NCBI RefSeq assembly: GCF_020882245.1
Contig: NC_083597.1
Location: forward strand, 81,074,152-81,138,151
Source: Rhopalosiphum padi
Lineage: Eukaryota > Arthropoda > Insecta > Hemiptera > Aphididae
Length of the DNA stretch: 64,000 nt
Direction: 5' to 3'
Shown here: positions 24,862-39,500 of the stretch, one piece after another
Position numbering within the stretch: position 1 is the first letter of the stretch
Layout: each line of letters opens with the position of its first letter
Notes under the pieces: model-generated
What the model was told of the DNA's origin: nothing
Seen by the model: only the letters and a program-made list of their open reading frames with translations
The model's database searches: none
Translations under genes and position numbers: made by a program

Positions 24862-27033
24862 TTATTGAATTACGAATAATTACAAAACAATCAAAATGGG
24901 TTAATAATATTCGCTAAGATAATATCATTTTATTATAACCAAGAGAGAAAGCAATATACCTATATTGCACGTACAACAGCTACTAAAATTAATGTTTTCT
25001 CAATAGTATATTAAATACATAATATTTTTTAATCATTAAATATAATTCTTAAACATTATTAATAATTAAGTTGTAATATATATAAATATATATACATATA
25101 TATATATTAATATATTTATACGTAAATGTATGTTTCCATTCTAATTTTGGCCTTAGCTAATAGATACAAAACATTACATAATAATTGCATAGGTAATTTA
25201 AAAACCACAAATAGAAAGGAAAACAATGTGTACGTCATTTTTATAGGGCCATTTCGCGCCCATAAGATATTTAAGTGAAAATTCGATCAGAAATCTTTAA
25301 CAGCCAGGTACAAAAATTATTAGTTGGTTAAAAATTGCAATTATTATCACTCGATTACATGGTAATACATTTAAAATTTATAATAATTAAATATATATAT
25401 ATATATATATATTATGTATAATATGTACGACTCATCTTAAATAAAACAAAAAATACCACTAAAAGGCCACTTAGTCACTTAAAAAAAAAAATTTTAAAAA
25501 TGGGTCAAATGCCATAAAATATGTATTTTTCTTATAAAACATACGATATAAGGCAAATCCATTTGATAATGTTAGCAGTGAACATTGAGATTTCGTTAAA
25601 TGTAAGTCTCCGATACTCGTTTTTTTTTAAAATTATTATGTATACATAATAATGATAATAATAAAAAAAGACGTCCAAGTTAGTTTTCAGGCGGTATCTT
25701 ATTTTATTTCTCAAAGCAGAAATATAAACTATTAAATAATAATATATTATAATGGTCAATAAGTTTCCATCACCGTCTAGGTATATATTATATAAATTAA
25801 TACGATTTTAAAGTTAAAACATTTCCATTTCATTATTAATTTCTAAGTATGTTCTGTGACCAATTTAGATATATTATCCATACATAAATATATATATATA
25901 TATACATATATGTATAATAATAATAATAATATATTCTTAACTAATTTTTATAATACATTATAATTTTTATATGATTAAAAAATAAAATTAAATAAATAAA
26001 CATAGTTCAACGATGTTTTTTCTCCCAAGTATAATATAATAATATAATATGATATACATTTACCACTAGGCATGACTAGAGTTATTAAATATATTGTGTA
26101 AAATAAAACTAGCGGCACACACGAAAATTTAAAATAAGTCGACTATTTTTTTTTTTTTTTTGTAAACATAATTTTTTCTTATGAAAATCGGCGTTGGCAA
26201 AAACAAAAAAACAAAAAAAATACTTTTAAACACGTCGAAACCCATACATTTAAGTTTTTGGTCCTTTTCGTATATATACAAACATATGCATAAAATATTA
26301 TGTTAATTGTATGCAAAAATATGTTTCTCGCACAGGGAACTACATACATTAACACTGTGTTACGGGTAATATTAATTATATTATATATTTATATTGAATT
26401 GAAATTCTATAAAAGAGAACAATTTTTAGAGAGCAAGAGGATAGGTAGGCACAAAAATATTTAATTGATAAACATTTGTGTTAAGGCACATATTTTATTT
26501 GTAAACGTTTGAGAGGTTCGAAACGCACATTTATATATGTATTTATAATATGTAGATACACGTTTTAAGGAAGACAGATTTTAAGGTTGATGGCGGCTGG
26601 GAAGCGAATATAATGTCTATACACAATAGAATAGCATCTAGATTTGATATATATGTAAATATAAATCATCAACCTTAGGTATCGGTTCTCAATACCATAT
26701 TATACATAATAATATACGGTACTTATAGCATCGTTTGCACTCGTATTATTGATATCACAATGAAATATCCAGGGGGTCCACTTTTGTTTACCATAAAATA
26801 TAAATACACACCATGAAAAACAAAAAATCATGTTAAAAATGACAGATAGGAAAAACAGAACATCGCCATATTACGCGAAGATATATAATTCATATGAATA
26901 TATGTTAATTACGATATTGATATCGATATCGATACAATATTATAATATACTGATATTAATTATTTTTTAGTTATTAATAATATTATTCACATTGGTGTTG
27001 TAAAAGAAATATATACCTTTGTGCGGATTGAGC

Positions 27034-27068
27034 TTCTCTCTCTCTCTCTCTCTCTCTCACTCTCTCTC
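27034..27068. repeat. (CT)n microsatellite
   Basis: A CT-dinucleotide run with one interruption, followed by an (ATAC) and (AT) stretch to about 27,105. Confidence 0.85.
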
Positions 27069-30000
27069 TATACATACATACATATATATAAATATATATA
27101 TATACATTTATTTTACATCAGTTTTATTTATTCGTTTTGCCAACATCAATACTCACGAAAAAAAAATATGAAACCTTTTTTTTTCTATAATATTTATAAT
27201 AATAATAATAATACGGCGAACAAAGCGAGAAGAAAATTTTAAAAATTGGTATAACATTAACCCTGTTTATCATTATTTATATTATTATTATTATTTTTTT
27301 TTTTTTTTGGTAAACCATATCCGCAGCAAAATAATTGATTAATAACAGACTTGCAAAAATCACTAAAATGGAAATCATAGTGCGCAGAGACCTATAACTT
27401 TTGAGCAAAAATAAGACGAAAACTTCAGTTACCCCTGAATATAAAAATGTGCTATTAATTATGATATATATAATGGAAATATCTCGAAATAATTATTTTT
27501 AATAAATTATTAAAAAAAAAATAATTTATAAGATATGAGATTTAAATTGGAAAATATTATCTTTTTTCTTTTCACAAATTGTAGAAATCACACATGCGCG
27601 CACATACATAATAATATTATTGTTTCGTACAAAACCCAACGAGAAAATAAAAAAATTTTCAGTCTAACCGGCAAAATCACATTGATAACAAATTATGGTT
27701 ACTGACAAATAAAATACGCGGGAAGCGGATAACATATTTATCGGATTTATAATAATAATAATATAACAGATATGTTAAACCCCTATACATTATGGTCAGT
27801 AAAAAGTTAGTAATTGAGTATTTTTTTTTTTATATTAATTTATTAAAATGTTATTATTATTATTGTCAAACTATCAACAAACAATATGATTGTCTGTTGG
27901 TTAAGTAAGGTTAAAGAACTGGACTAGTTTAGATATTTTATGTATAAATTAATTTATTCTTTTAATAATAGGTATCTAAGAATATCTATTTTATCAAATA
28001 CTTAATATTGTTTAGTCTTTTCTTTGCTTGTAATGACTGCTGGTTCATGAGAACATATTGTTATTACTGGGATCGTGATATTGAAATTATCGTACCTTCG
28101 CAGATCCTCTATTATAATTTATTTGAACGCTCGCTACAATTCTTACTACAAACGACGTGATTAAATAAGACAGTAATTTAATAGGAAATACAATTTGCGA
28201 TATATTGTTACATATGAAACATTTAACGAAAACATGAAAAATAATAGATACTGGTAAAGAAATCACTTGATTAATTTGGTAACATATCTTATATATTTCA
28301 ACAAAATATTTTAACATGAATAAGTACACACTATATTATAATATAGTGCTAGAATATAAGCAGAATATACCGGTAACCAGTGGTAGGGGGCAGTGGTTAA
28401 AAGTGTTGTTCAAGGCGTACACAACATTAAAACGTAAATATTTTAGTTGAACACATTAACACACCAGATCAACATTATTTACGTTGTGCATACAATATAA
28501 TAAATTTAATTCACCAATTTCCCGAAAAAAAAACCAATAATAATAATTATAATAATAATAAACAAAAATAAACAGTACACTACACTTAACATTTACAAGT
28601 TTTATTAATGATATCAATCACATGGTTACAAATACAACTAGTATGAATTTAAATATTTTGAGAATACTAATACCCAGCCCCCCGGTCATTTAAAATAAAG
28701 AGAACAAATTGCAAGCTCAAAATTACGCGACAAAGTCTAATCCCTAATTTATTATTATTTATATGTTTAGAACATTTTATAATTATTGGAGAAACACACT
28801 TAATAACGATTTGGGGAACAAATAGAATACGCATAAACACATTGAATATGTACCTACACAATCACCCTTAATCGTTTACTTAATTATTTGTCTATAGATT
28901 AAAAAAAACCGCACGTTACTTCCTACGAGCCTAGAGACACACATTTCTAGTCGCATGGGCACGAGAGACACTCTCAATATTCATTATCAGTCTCATAAAA
29001 AAACATCATTATCCATCAATAGGCTCTGCGATTTTAAGGATCACATTAAAAATAAAATAACGCTTTACTTAAAATTAACTTTTTCATAAATATTACAGTT
29101 ATTACACTCGTTTTTTTTTTTTTTTTTAACTTTATTATCAGTTTTATTCTTTAAATATTTAACTAATTGAACATCGTGGCACTTTTTAATCACAAATCTG
29201 TGTTTCGATATGAATTCGACATAACAAATAGGTAAAATGATGAATAAATATAGGTAATGAAAAGTTAACACGTAAGGATAAAACTTAAAATATGAAACAC
29301 AATAAGACCCCCTTTTTACTTTTTTTAAAAAAATGTTCATTTTACATATTTTATTATCATTTATTAGTTATATTTAATTTTTTTTTTTTTTTTTGATTAT
29401 GAAACATGTTATATTCTTTAAATATGTATTCCTTTTATGTGTCGTTTTCAAAAATACAATAAAATGCACATGACACATATGGTCAATTGAATTGAATTAA
29501 AAGGTTTTAATGAGAATTTTTAAATTCTACTGAGGTAATCACCCATGAGGAACTTTGTAAATAAACTAAAGAATAATCAATAACATCAAATTATGTATCT
29601 ATATAATACATATATATATACATATAAATATAATATATATATATTATATAAAAATAAAAACTAAAGAAAACAAATGGACAAAATGAGTATTGCTTAAAAA
29701 GGACTATAATGTTTAGGAATGCACTCATGAATGGCTAAGAGTATGCGAATGATTACGGGTCAGACTAATTCAGTAGGAAATATAATACCCAAATATACAA
29801 TCAAAATCAAAACGAATGTTTAAGTTAAAATCACATATGGGACCAACATTTCAATATGTAAAGGTATAATGCATTCAATTCTGAGGAAAATAGTTTTCTA
29901 ACTCATATAAATGATTAGATGATGGGGTTAGGGACAAATAGGGCTTTAATAAGTTGTCGCAATTCATTATAAGTTTATAGTTTTTGTTACACATAGGTCA

Positions 30001-30606
30001 TACACACATATCGCTTAATAAAAGTGATTATTGCTTAATAGTTTAGACAAACAAAAAATGCCAGGAGTGTTAAATTATTCTTATTTTTTTTTTGTGAAAT
30101 GTTTTTTTTTTAATTTTTTTTTTTTATCAATATCACAAAAATAAGTGAGCAGTGAAATGTTAATATACATATATTTATATATATATATATATATTAGTAT
30201 AATGCATTAATGATTATTTGACTATGACTTTTCATGGTAATACAAGATCACAATGCTCCCTGGCAAAAGCACAAAATTATAATTATATAATAATTACTAC
30301 ATACCCCTGACACAACCCCGACTCTCATACACACCTTAACTTATATCTAATCTTAGAAAAAGATTCCATTATGTAAAATAACTTTTATATAATAATTATC
30401 AATTATGAATAGTCTATAAAATAGAAGGACGATTTGTATATAGTTAACACATGTGACAAATTATCTTAAAAATAATGTTATTTAGCTTAAAAAACTATTG
30501 ACTAAAAATTAACCACACATTAATTTTTTTACATTTTTTTTCTTTCAATTTTGGTTATTTAGTTTTAGTTTTAATTTTTAGCAAAAAAAAAAATATATAT
30601 ATATAT

Positions 30607-30623
30607 ATAATCATAATAATAAT

Positions 30624-30654
<31 letters not shown>

Positions 30655-30668
30655 TAATAATAATAACA
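30607..30668. repeat. (AAT)n microsatellite
   Basis: About twenty nearly perfect AAT/ATA triplets after an (AT)n run. Confidence 0.8.
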
Positions 30669-31267
30669 AAATAAACATGGAGTTAATATTACTTTTTGGT
30701 TTTACTTGGCAAAGACAATTTATCTACGGATGTTTTTTGTGTGTTTAAAAATTATCTAAAACTTAATTCTAGTGCAGAGTGCATCACACCACCCTTCCCC
30801 CACAAAAAAAAAAAAAAAACAATTAATGATTCTTATGTATTTAAATTAAATTTAAATTTATAACTATGGAAGACATATCTACTTGCCTTCTGAACACAAT
30901 CAATCTTAAATTTAATAATAATTGGGAGAGTATCACTGTCCGTTTTCATATATTTTTTTGTTTTTTTCTTTGTTTTTTGGAACATTAATTTATAATAATT
31001 TATAATTTATTATTGATGTGCCAAAAAAATAAGAATACAGAAAAGTGTAAGAGAATAGAACACTAAAAAGGAGATCAAACAAATTGTGTTAACAACTTTT
31101 AGAAATTTTTTTTCTTTTTTTTTATGACAAAAAAATTAAGTAAAAATAATTTATTTGTAGTTTAATGGCACGTTTGAAAAAAAAAATATATGGAAGTACA
31201 GAACAAAAATTTTTTAACTGGTGATGAAATTTGTCAGTCGGAAAGAAAATTAATTTATATTGTATTA

Positions 31268-31268
31268 A

Positions 31269-31306
<38 letters not shown>

Positions 31307-31325
31307 GAATAATAAAAATAATAAA
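31268..31325. repeat. (AAT)n microsatellite
   Basis: Near-perfect triplet run with a few A-for-T interruptions at its right end. Confidence 0.8.
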
Positions 31326-32515
31326 AAAAAATTCATATTCATAGATCACAGTATAAGGATAAGCATCTTTTAACAATTTTATTTATCACATGAAGCGTAT
31401 TGGTTTTAGATCGTCTTAAAATTATCAACATACGTGTTTTAAAAATGGTACTTTTGGGAAGTTACTTCTCCAAAAAGACATTTACCCCACAATACTTTAT
31501 AATACTTAAAAAAAAACTATTTAATAAAATAAACCAACAGATATTGAGATCTACGGCTAAACTAATTTTACTGGTGATTTTTCCAAAGGGGATGGGGAGG
31601 GAAACTTTAAAGAACTAATTGACATTTTTTTTTTTTTGTTCTGCAACATAAAATATTTTAAATCAATTATTTTTAAAAAATATTGCTAAATGAACGTTTT
31701 AACAAATTTTATATTGTATTGCAACAAAATTGATTGTATTTAGAGATCATGTTATTGTGCATGAAAAAAACATTATTTATTGGAATATTGTATGTATAAC
31801 ATAAATATATATATATTTTTTTTACAATTTTATTTTCCAATAAATTATATTTCAAGTCTTCATAATTTGAATTTAGAATAAACTGACTTAAACGAATTGC
31901 TAAAACAAAATCAAAATTACAAACGATCACCGAAAATGTATTTTAACATTTAGTATGCGTATGTGTATGTGTATGTGTGTGTGTGTATATGAATATTTTT
32001 TTTAAAATAATCAGTCTTAATTTATATTTAAGCAGTCACAAAAAAAGAAAAAAAAAGAAAGCTATTTCCCCCAAATTTGATTTAAAATATTTTATTTAAA
32101 CTGAATATTGTGTCTACCAATTTTTTATCTTTCATTTTCACTCCTTCATTAATAAATTTGAATTAAAGATATGCCCAACAATTTATTAAATGCTAAAAGG
32201 TAAAATTGTGTAATTTCCTAACATTAAATAATCTAAGAAATTAAAATCTAAAAAAAAAATTAGGCAACAATTTTTTATGGTTGGTCATCGCTTAAGTCTT
32301 TAACACGAAATACTGTTTTTGTACTAGTAACAATCTATTCAAATACATGAAGGCCCATATACAAACACATGCGCATATACATTATTATCAATTTTCTTTT
32401 AATATTTATAGGGAAGATATTTTTGTACTTAACCATCTAATTTAAAACACAACAATAATAACAACATGGACAATAATATTTTTGCTTTTTTTTTTCTTTT
32501 CATCTTTTACTTTAA

Positions 32516-32546
<31 letters not shown>

Positions 32547-33130
32547 TATATAATATACATAATATTTTTAGACCTATAAGTTTAACACTATCCTAAAACA
32601 ATTTATAATCATACTTTTTAATTCCTTTTTTAATAATAAAAAAAAAAAAACATAGGAAGAAATTTATATATAATATTGTAGCTGGTGAACATGATAAAAT
32701 TAATCACTAAAAACCTCATTCATAAATTAAAAACACCCCGTAACCGTCTTAATGTCTAAAGTCACAAAACTACTAAAATATTAAAATTAAATTTTAATCC
32801 TTATTTACTTTGGTAGTATACAATTAAAAATAAAAAGAAGAACTCACATTATAAATTAATAAAATAAAAACATTCAAGTCTTAAAAAATTATAGGTGTGC
32901 TGCCAAAACGATTACCCAGAGTCGAATGGCAAGCAGAATAAAATTATATAATATCTAAAATATAAACTTGGCTCGATTTGTTTTAAGCTTAATAAATAAG
33001 TCGATTAAGTGTTCATGGTGTTCTAAGACCTTATTATAAAAATGACGTTATATTTGGACTCTGTTATAAGTCAGGATTGTATGTATAAATATATATGTAT
33101 ATATATACATATATATACACGTATTTATCT

Positions 33131-33526
33131 TTACATTGTTTCACTACCTAAAAGATCGCCAGGCATAAAAGAATTTAAAGATGATGGAGTGGTGCGGTGT
33201 GGATCAATTTGGTCAGCTCCAGCCCCCCAAAGAGAGGATGTATTACCAGGAGGTCCAGAGTTGTTGCCACCCCACAGTTGATTATTGGCCCAAGTATCTG
33301 AACCCTGTTGCCCCTGAGAGTTGCCGATATTTCCATTCCGGCCATTATTCCAGTTCGGCTGTTGTTGTTGTTGCTGTTGTTGTTGTTGTTGAGCAGAATT
33401 GTTGCCACTTGTGTTGCCCCCACCACCACTCAGATGTGTAAGTAGCATTTGTACTTCAGCATCTGTAGGTGATTCAGCAAATATTGTTGTATTGCCAAGT
33501 ACACAATTGTTCAACGCTCCTTGAGC
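33131..33526 (-). CDS. gw: gawky coding exon 23, RRM end and W-rich C-terminus
   Basis: 132 codons including TAA, tttattag acceptor. It encodes NNCVLGNTTIFAESPT, an 11-residue glutamine run, tryptophan motifs (DTWANNQLWGG, SLWGAGAD) used for CCR4-NOT recruitment in homologues, and the end MPGDLLGSETM. Confidence 0.95.
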   Translation of the reverse strand, partial: AQGALNNCVLGNTTIFAESPTDAEVQMLLTHLSGGGGNTSGNNSAQQQQQQQQQQQPNWNNGRNGNIGNSQGQQGSDTWANNQLWGGNNSGPPGNTSSLWGAGADQIDPHRTTPSSLNSFMPGDLLGSETM

Positions 33527-36500
33527 CTAATAAACAATCAGGCCCCCAAAAATGTTTGTATAGATATTTTGCTAGTAAAATGTAGATATCTAATATATAA
33601 ATGAAAGTTCTTTAATTTCTATTTACAATAATTAATTACTAATTTTGTTTACACACTAAAAAAGTTTTTTGTATCCAGAATGTAATAACATAGAAATGTT
33701 AAAATATTTTCACTTACTTAACTTATACTTATTAATTAAAACCATGAAACAATTGTTGTACTTTATTATTAGTACATATTCTGATTTATTATACTTGACA
33801 TTATTTTAAGCTAATTATGGCCATTCTCTTTAAGCACAATAAATATATATATTTTTTTTTCATGTTCAATTATTTTAAAATGTTAATAGAAAATCCAATC
33901 AATTTAAGAGCATATATCATAATATCATGACAAATATATTGATAATTATATATCAATAATAATATAATATACAAATTACTTTCTTAGTCAAAAACTATTT
34001 TCTTTTAGAATAAATATGGTATTATGGAGGGAATTATTATATTTAGTTAGTCATTAATAATGACTCGTTAAATTATATTGTAGCTATAACATTATTTATT
34101 AATAATTAATACCATGGCACATTTTTTTTTTCAAAATCTTAAAATAAATTACACTTATATACTACTATAGGTAACTAGGATACATAATTTAAATTAATAT
34201 AATTCTTTTAAAAAATTACTGTTACGTTAAATTTTAGTTTCTGAGTGTAAATACAATTTTTTTTTTAACTAAATGCTATGCACAAATATTTTTAAAATAA
34301 TTGGCAAAATTTTAGCATTTATAACATCCCAAGAAAATAAAAACAAGAAATTTATTGAAGAATTCATAAAATATTAGTCACAAACAGGAATTTTAAACAA
34401 ATAATTAATATAAAGAGCCATTTTCATTAATGTTGATTAAATGTGATTTTAAGTAAAATTAAAATTTCTACTCAGAATCAACTAATACATAAGAATTTTT
34501 TTTGCAAATTATTAATTATTCCTTTGTCCAAAATGTTGGTGAACTGATTATCTTAAACATATGTACTCATATTTATCGTCAAAAATATTAAAAATCACTT
34601 ACCTTGCTAGCTTCTTCTCTAGTTGAATATTTGGCTAATGCTATTCCATGATTTAAATACATATGAAAATTCAACAATGGTCCATGTTGAATGCAAAGAG
34701 TTTTTAATGTTGATCCATCAATCTATTAAATAAATATAAATATTTAAAATAATGATGGGGATTACTTATATTCAGATGTTCAAATATTTGATTAACATAT
34801 AGTTTTAAGTTGAATTTACTTAGTAATATTTAGATAATTATTGTGTATATTACTCAAACATTAGTTAGATCAAAAATAAATATACAAATGATCTATTTAA
34901 AAATAAAATGTATTATCGTGTACATACATTTACTTGAACTATCTTTCTAAAATATAAGGTTAATTATTAATTATTGTTTTTATATTAATTACTTGTTGTG
35001 TTAAGTTTCTTAGCAATAGCCATGTACTAGCTACATTATTAGATGAGGATTGCCACGATGAAGTATTATTGGAAGGCCATCGAGGCCAACCATTATTAGG
35101 TGCATTTCCTGCTTTGTTAGAACCTCCAGTCAGTCCAGGTGGTGGTCCACGAGACTTACCGCTTGATCCTAAAACACCACCCCAAAGATCACTTCCAGGA
35201 TTATTATCAGCCCAATTGTTTTTTGGTCCATTCACTTTTCCTAGTGGACTAAAAGAAAAAACAATTTTTTAATTTTTAATTAATTAAATTATAAGTTTAA
35301 ATGTATACATACCTAGTAAATGATGATTGTGTAGATGAAGGAGGTGGATTAAAACTCCAAGTTGAAGATGAAAGAGACAAAGGTGTTAATGGCATATCAA
35401 CTGTTGATTGAGAATTAGTTGGTGAAGTCTTTCCACCACTGTTGAACAAGTCTGAATTATTTGAGTCTTTAATTGTGGCTGCTAATGATAGTGGACTACG
35501 CACTACTGAACCAGGTGTAATAGTAGGATCATCTTCAATATTTTTCATCTGATTACCCTACAATATAAAAGTTACATTTAATCAATACAATTTATAATAA
35601 AAAACAAACATATGTGATATACATTTTTAATATAATTTGCATTTTTGTGCTATTTATAGATGTTTTAAATTTGTAATTATTATTTTTTTTTTTAATAAAA
35701 AAAGTTTAACATTCAATACAATGTTCCTTATAAGATTTTCATACTCCAATTAAAAATTATTAAAATATATCAAAATTATAATAATTTGCAAATTAATAAA
35801 GTTTTTAAATTTAACACCTAAGGTGAAAAAGTATAATATTAGATTTCTTGACATACTCTGAAGTAAGTTTCCCAATTTATTTTTAATTATAAATTATGAT
35901 TATATTGATTATTAATAAAAGTTCATAATTAATTTTAAGTTACATTTCCTTATCTTATTTGTTATATCATTTTATTATAATACCTTCAAACCTATATCAA
36001 AACAAATATTTTGCTTAGTACAACAATAATCAAATCATGAAAATCAAAAGTTATAACCCTGAAATTAAATAGATACTAATTATTGTTGAAACACTTTGTA
36101 TTCAAATATTGCATATTATTGATTCTAAATATAATGTATTACATTGTAATTAAAAAAAAAACCATTACTAAATAATAATAATTATAAAGGTTTTAACATT
36201 TTTTTAATATAGTTTAAATCAGAAACAGATGATAAATTTAGAAAAAAAAATATTAGGATAATTTTTTTATAGTTCTTTTTCTAATATATCTAAACTAAGT
36301 TAGATACCGTTAACTAATCTGGTCCACTAAATTCAATGAAAAGATGTTTTGCAAACAATATGTAATATTTTTGACAGGGACTATGAAATAAGAAACATCA
36401 AAGAATTGGATAACCTCTATAAGGAACCTAACTTTATTGGGTCCCTGAAGAGCACAAGGATAAGTAGGACGGGTCATGTATGGAGATCAGAAGGAATGAT

Positions 36501-39500
36501 TGGATCAATAAATAAATAGAGACCTGACACAAAAAGACCTAAAGGACGCCTTGACAGAGATGGATAGATCGAGTACAAGAAGACTTGAAACTATTGAAAC
36601 GTAAGGATCGCAGAAAAATGTGCAAACGATAGAGAGAGATGGAGACAATATGTTGTTGCGGCAATAAAGCCGAGAAGCCTAGAAGAAAGAAGAATATTAT
36701 ATTTTATTAAAAACAAACTATATATTTAAGCTATGTATATACACACAATATAAACATACAAAATACATAAAACGAATAGGTAAAATCTGTGGTTCAGTTT
36801 GCTGGTCCTATTTCCGGCCTGGTGTTTGCACGCACTCACTGACCTAATGTATGTAGAATTTGTGTAGCAGGATATAAGCTCTTAATATGAAAAATTAATT
36901 TGGCTTTCCAGTAAAAATTTTATTGTTTACATAATTTGAAAAACTTAAAAAGAAACCTAGTACTAAATTTTCAAATTTTAGATATAAATTCAAAATTGCC
37001 ACGGATTTTGTTAAAATTATTTAATTAATAGCTTACAACAAAAATATTAAGACTTTTGATTTTCAATATTTTTTAATTGGAAAATTAATAACTTATAAGG
37101 AGCTAGCTTGGTATTAAATTTTCAAGCATTTTTAACCAGCAAAGTAAATAATTTTTAATTGAAATTTATATATAAAAAAAAAAAACTGAAAAAAAAAAAA
37201 TAGAAAATAGCTCAAAAGATTTGAAATATTTTATATAAATGTTTCTAGTTATTTGTTCTCGAGTCACACCAAAAATTAAAATCAATCTTGTTAACAATTA
37301 GATTTGCATAAAAATTTTTGTTCTTTAATTTTTTTTTCTCAATTATTAAAAGAAGGTACTTAGAATTTTTAACTACTTATCATGTACACATTGTAAAATC
37401 AATACATTCATTGCTCTGCTCAGAATCTAAAAAAAACTAAAATTGAACAGGTCAATATAAATTCCCTATAATATATTCTACTACTACAGAGCATACAGAG
37501 ATAATAAATGCACTTATGGTGTCTCCTGAATAAATGAAACTTATAAATTCTATTATAGAACAACAGTAGGTAGGTCTTAGACAATTAATATACTTCAATG
37601 AAAAATGTAAAATAAAATAATAATCACCTTCCACGGTTTTCCTGGTTCAAATTCGGGCACAAGATCAGTAGCAAATGCAGATGACGTAGAATTAGACTGA
37701 GAGTTTGATCCATTGTTGGGCCAAATATCTTTATTGTCTTCAGCATTGTCTGGCCATCCACTATCAGAACGAGCACCAACATTAGTCCAAGTACTAAAAT
37801 TATTTGGTAAATGAAACAAAAAAGAATAACTAAATACTTGTTTATTAAAAATAGCAAAGGTATAAATCTAAATTTATTTTGAATACAGGAAAAACTGATC
37901 AGTTTTTATACAGTAAAGTTCACAAAATATATAATATCAAATTTACCCGTCTCCTTGGCTGAGTAATGAATTGAAGGTAGGAGAAGTATTTCCAGGAGTA
38001 GATTTAGAATTGGCTCCTGGTGCTCTGCTAAAATCGTTGCCCATTCCTAAATCATCTTTGTCTAAATTAGGTAATTTCCACTGGTTTAACCTTGATTGTT
38101 GACTTGTTTGGAATCCTTGTCCACTCTAAACAGTAATATTAAATGTGATCAGTCAGTAAAGATAAATTAAATGTTTGGAAAAATAACAAAATGTAGCCTT
38201 ACCATTTGAGAATCTTTATTCATTGATAAATCAGAAAAACCTGATTGCAAAAGTGTTAACGGATCATTTTTGAAGAAATCACCGACCTGACCACCCATTA
38301 AACCAGATAAACCAGAAAAGTTGGACTGATTTTGGTGGGCTTGTGCTTTCATATGCATGGCTTGATTGTTAGCGATTTGATTCTACAATTACATAATTTT
38401 AATTAATATCAGTAATCCAATGAGATATTAATCGCAAATTACTTGTAGTGATGCTATTTGTTGCCGGGCTTTATTGATGGCTATTGCAGCTGTCACCATG
38501 GCAGGGCCAGATTTGGGATTATTAGCAACGGCTGCTTGTATTTGAACATTCTGTTGCAAAATTTTGATCTGCTGCAGTAACTGATTAAGCATAATTAATG
38601 TCTGTGGTGCCAATGGCTGATTTAGTATTTGGTGATTTAAATATCCTGCTTGCACAGCCATTTGAATTTGTTGCACTAACATTCTTAACTGTTGTGCGGT
38701 AGGTTGATTTTGCATTTGCCTTGAACCGCCACCCTAAATATAAGATAATAAAAATTAAGCTGAATTGAAATTGTCGGTTACAATGTATATTCACAATATA
38801 ATATTATCCATACCTGAGAATATTGTTGTTGCATCGTATTTTGTTGTGCAGGTGGCTGCTGTTGGGCTAATATTTTCTGTAGCATGGCTTGTTGTTGGTT
38901 AGAATTATTTCCAATCTTTAATTAAAAATTAATCAATTAATGAATACTTAACATTAAAATATTTATAGATTTAAATTGAACTTACAGATGGCACAGCAAA
39001 AGGTAGTTGTTGTGAGTTGAATCGTTGTTGATTAATATTAGATCGATCAAATGGATTTTGATCATCTGGATGTTGGCCACGACCACTATGTGTATTCCAT
39101 GAATCTAAACCTCCTCCTCCAGGACCTCTAGTAGACATCAAAAACTCTAATGCTTCTTCCATACTAATATTATAAGAACGTGTAACTGCTTCAACATCCT
39201 CTTTCTGAAATTTATTTTTATTAATAAAAATATAATTGAACAGATATTAATAAAACTGAATAGAAATACTACTTAGTTAAAATTAGGTACCTTGACTCCC
39301 ATTTCAGCAAGAATTCTGTATGATTTACTTTGCCATATATAATCTTTATTTTGATTCTTTTGTCCCTAAATAATAAAAAAAAAAAATGTAAAATGTATTT
39401 ACGAACTAAAATTTATGAGTAGCATTAAAACACGTACAATATTCTTCTGTCCCCAAGAACTTTGATCCATATCATTGTTACCACAATCACCCCATGAATT

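Larger units (their letters stand above)
24862..33130 (-). other. gene-free and transposon-free 8.3 kb downstream of gawky, possible long 3' UTR
   Basis: There is no credible coding exon and no copy of the MITE families that litter the rest of the window. It is built of U- and A-rich tracts and microsatellites. An AATAAA in the sense (minus) direction lies at 24867-24862, and another candidate is at about 32,091. Exclusion of mobile elements is what one expects of transcribed 3' UTR, and vertebrate TNRC6 genes can have very long 3' UTRs, but transcription is not shown here. Confidence 0.3.

Noticed and set aside
31122..31376. 84-residue minus-strand frame rich in Ile
   Set aside because: Translation of an AAT microsatellite.
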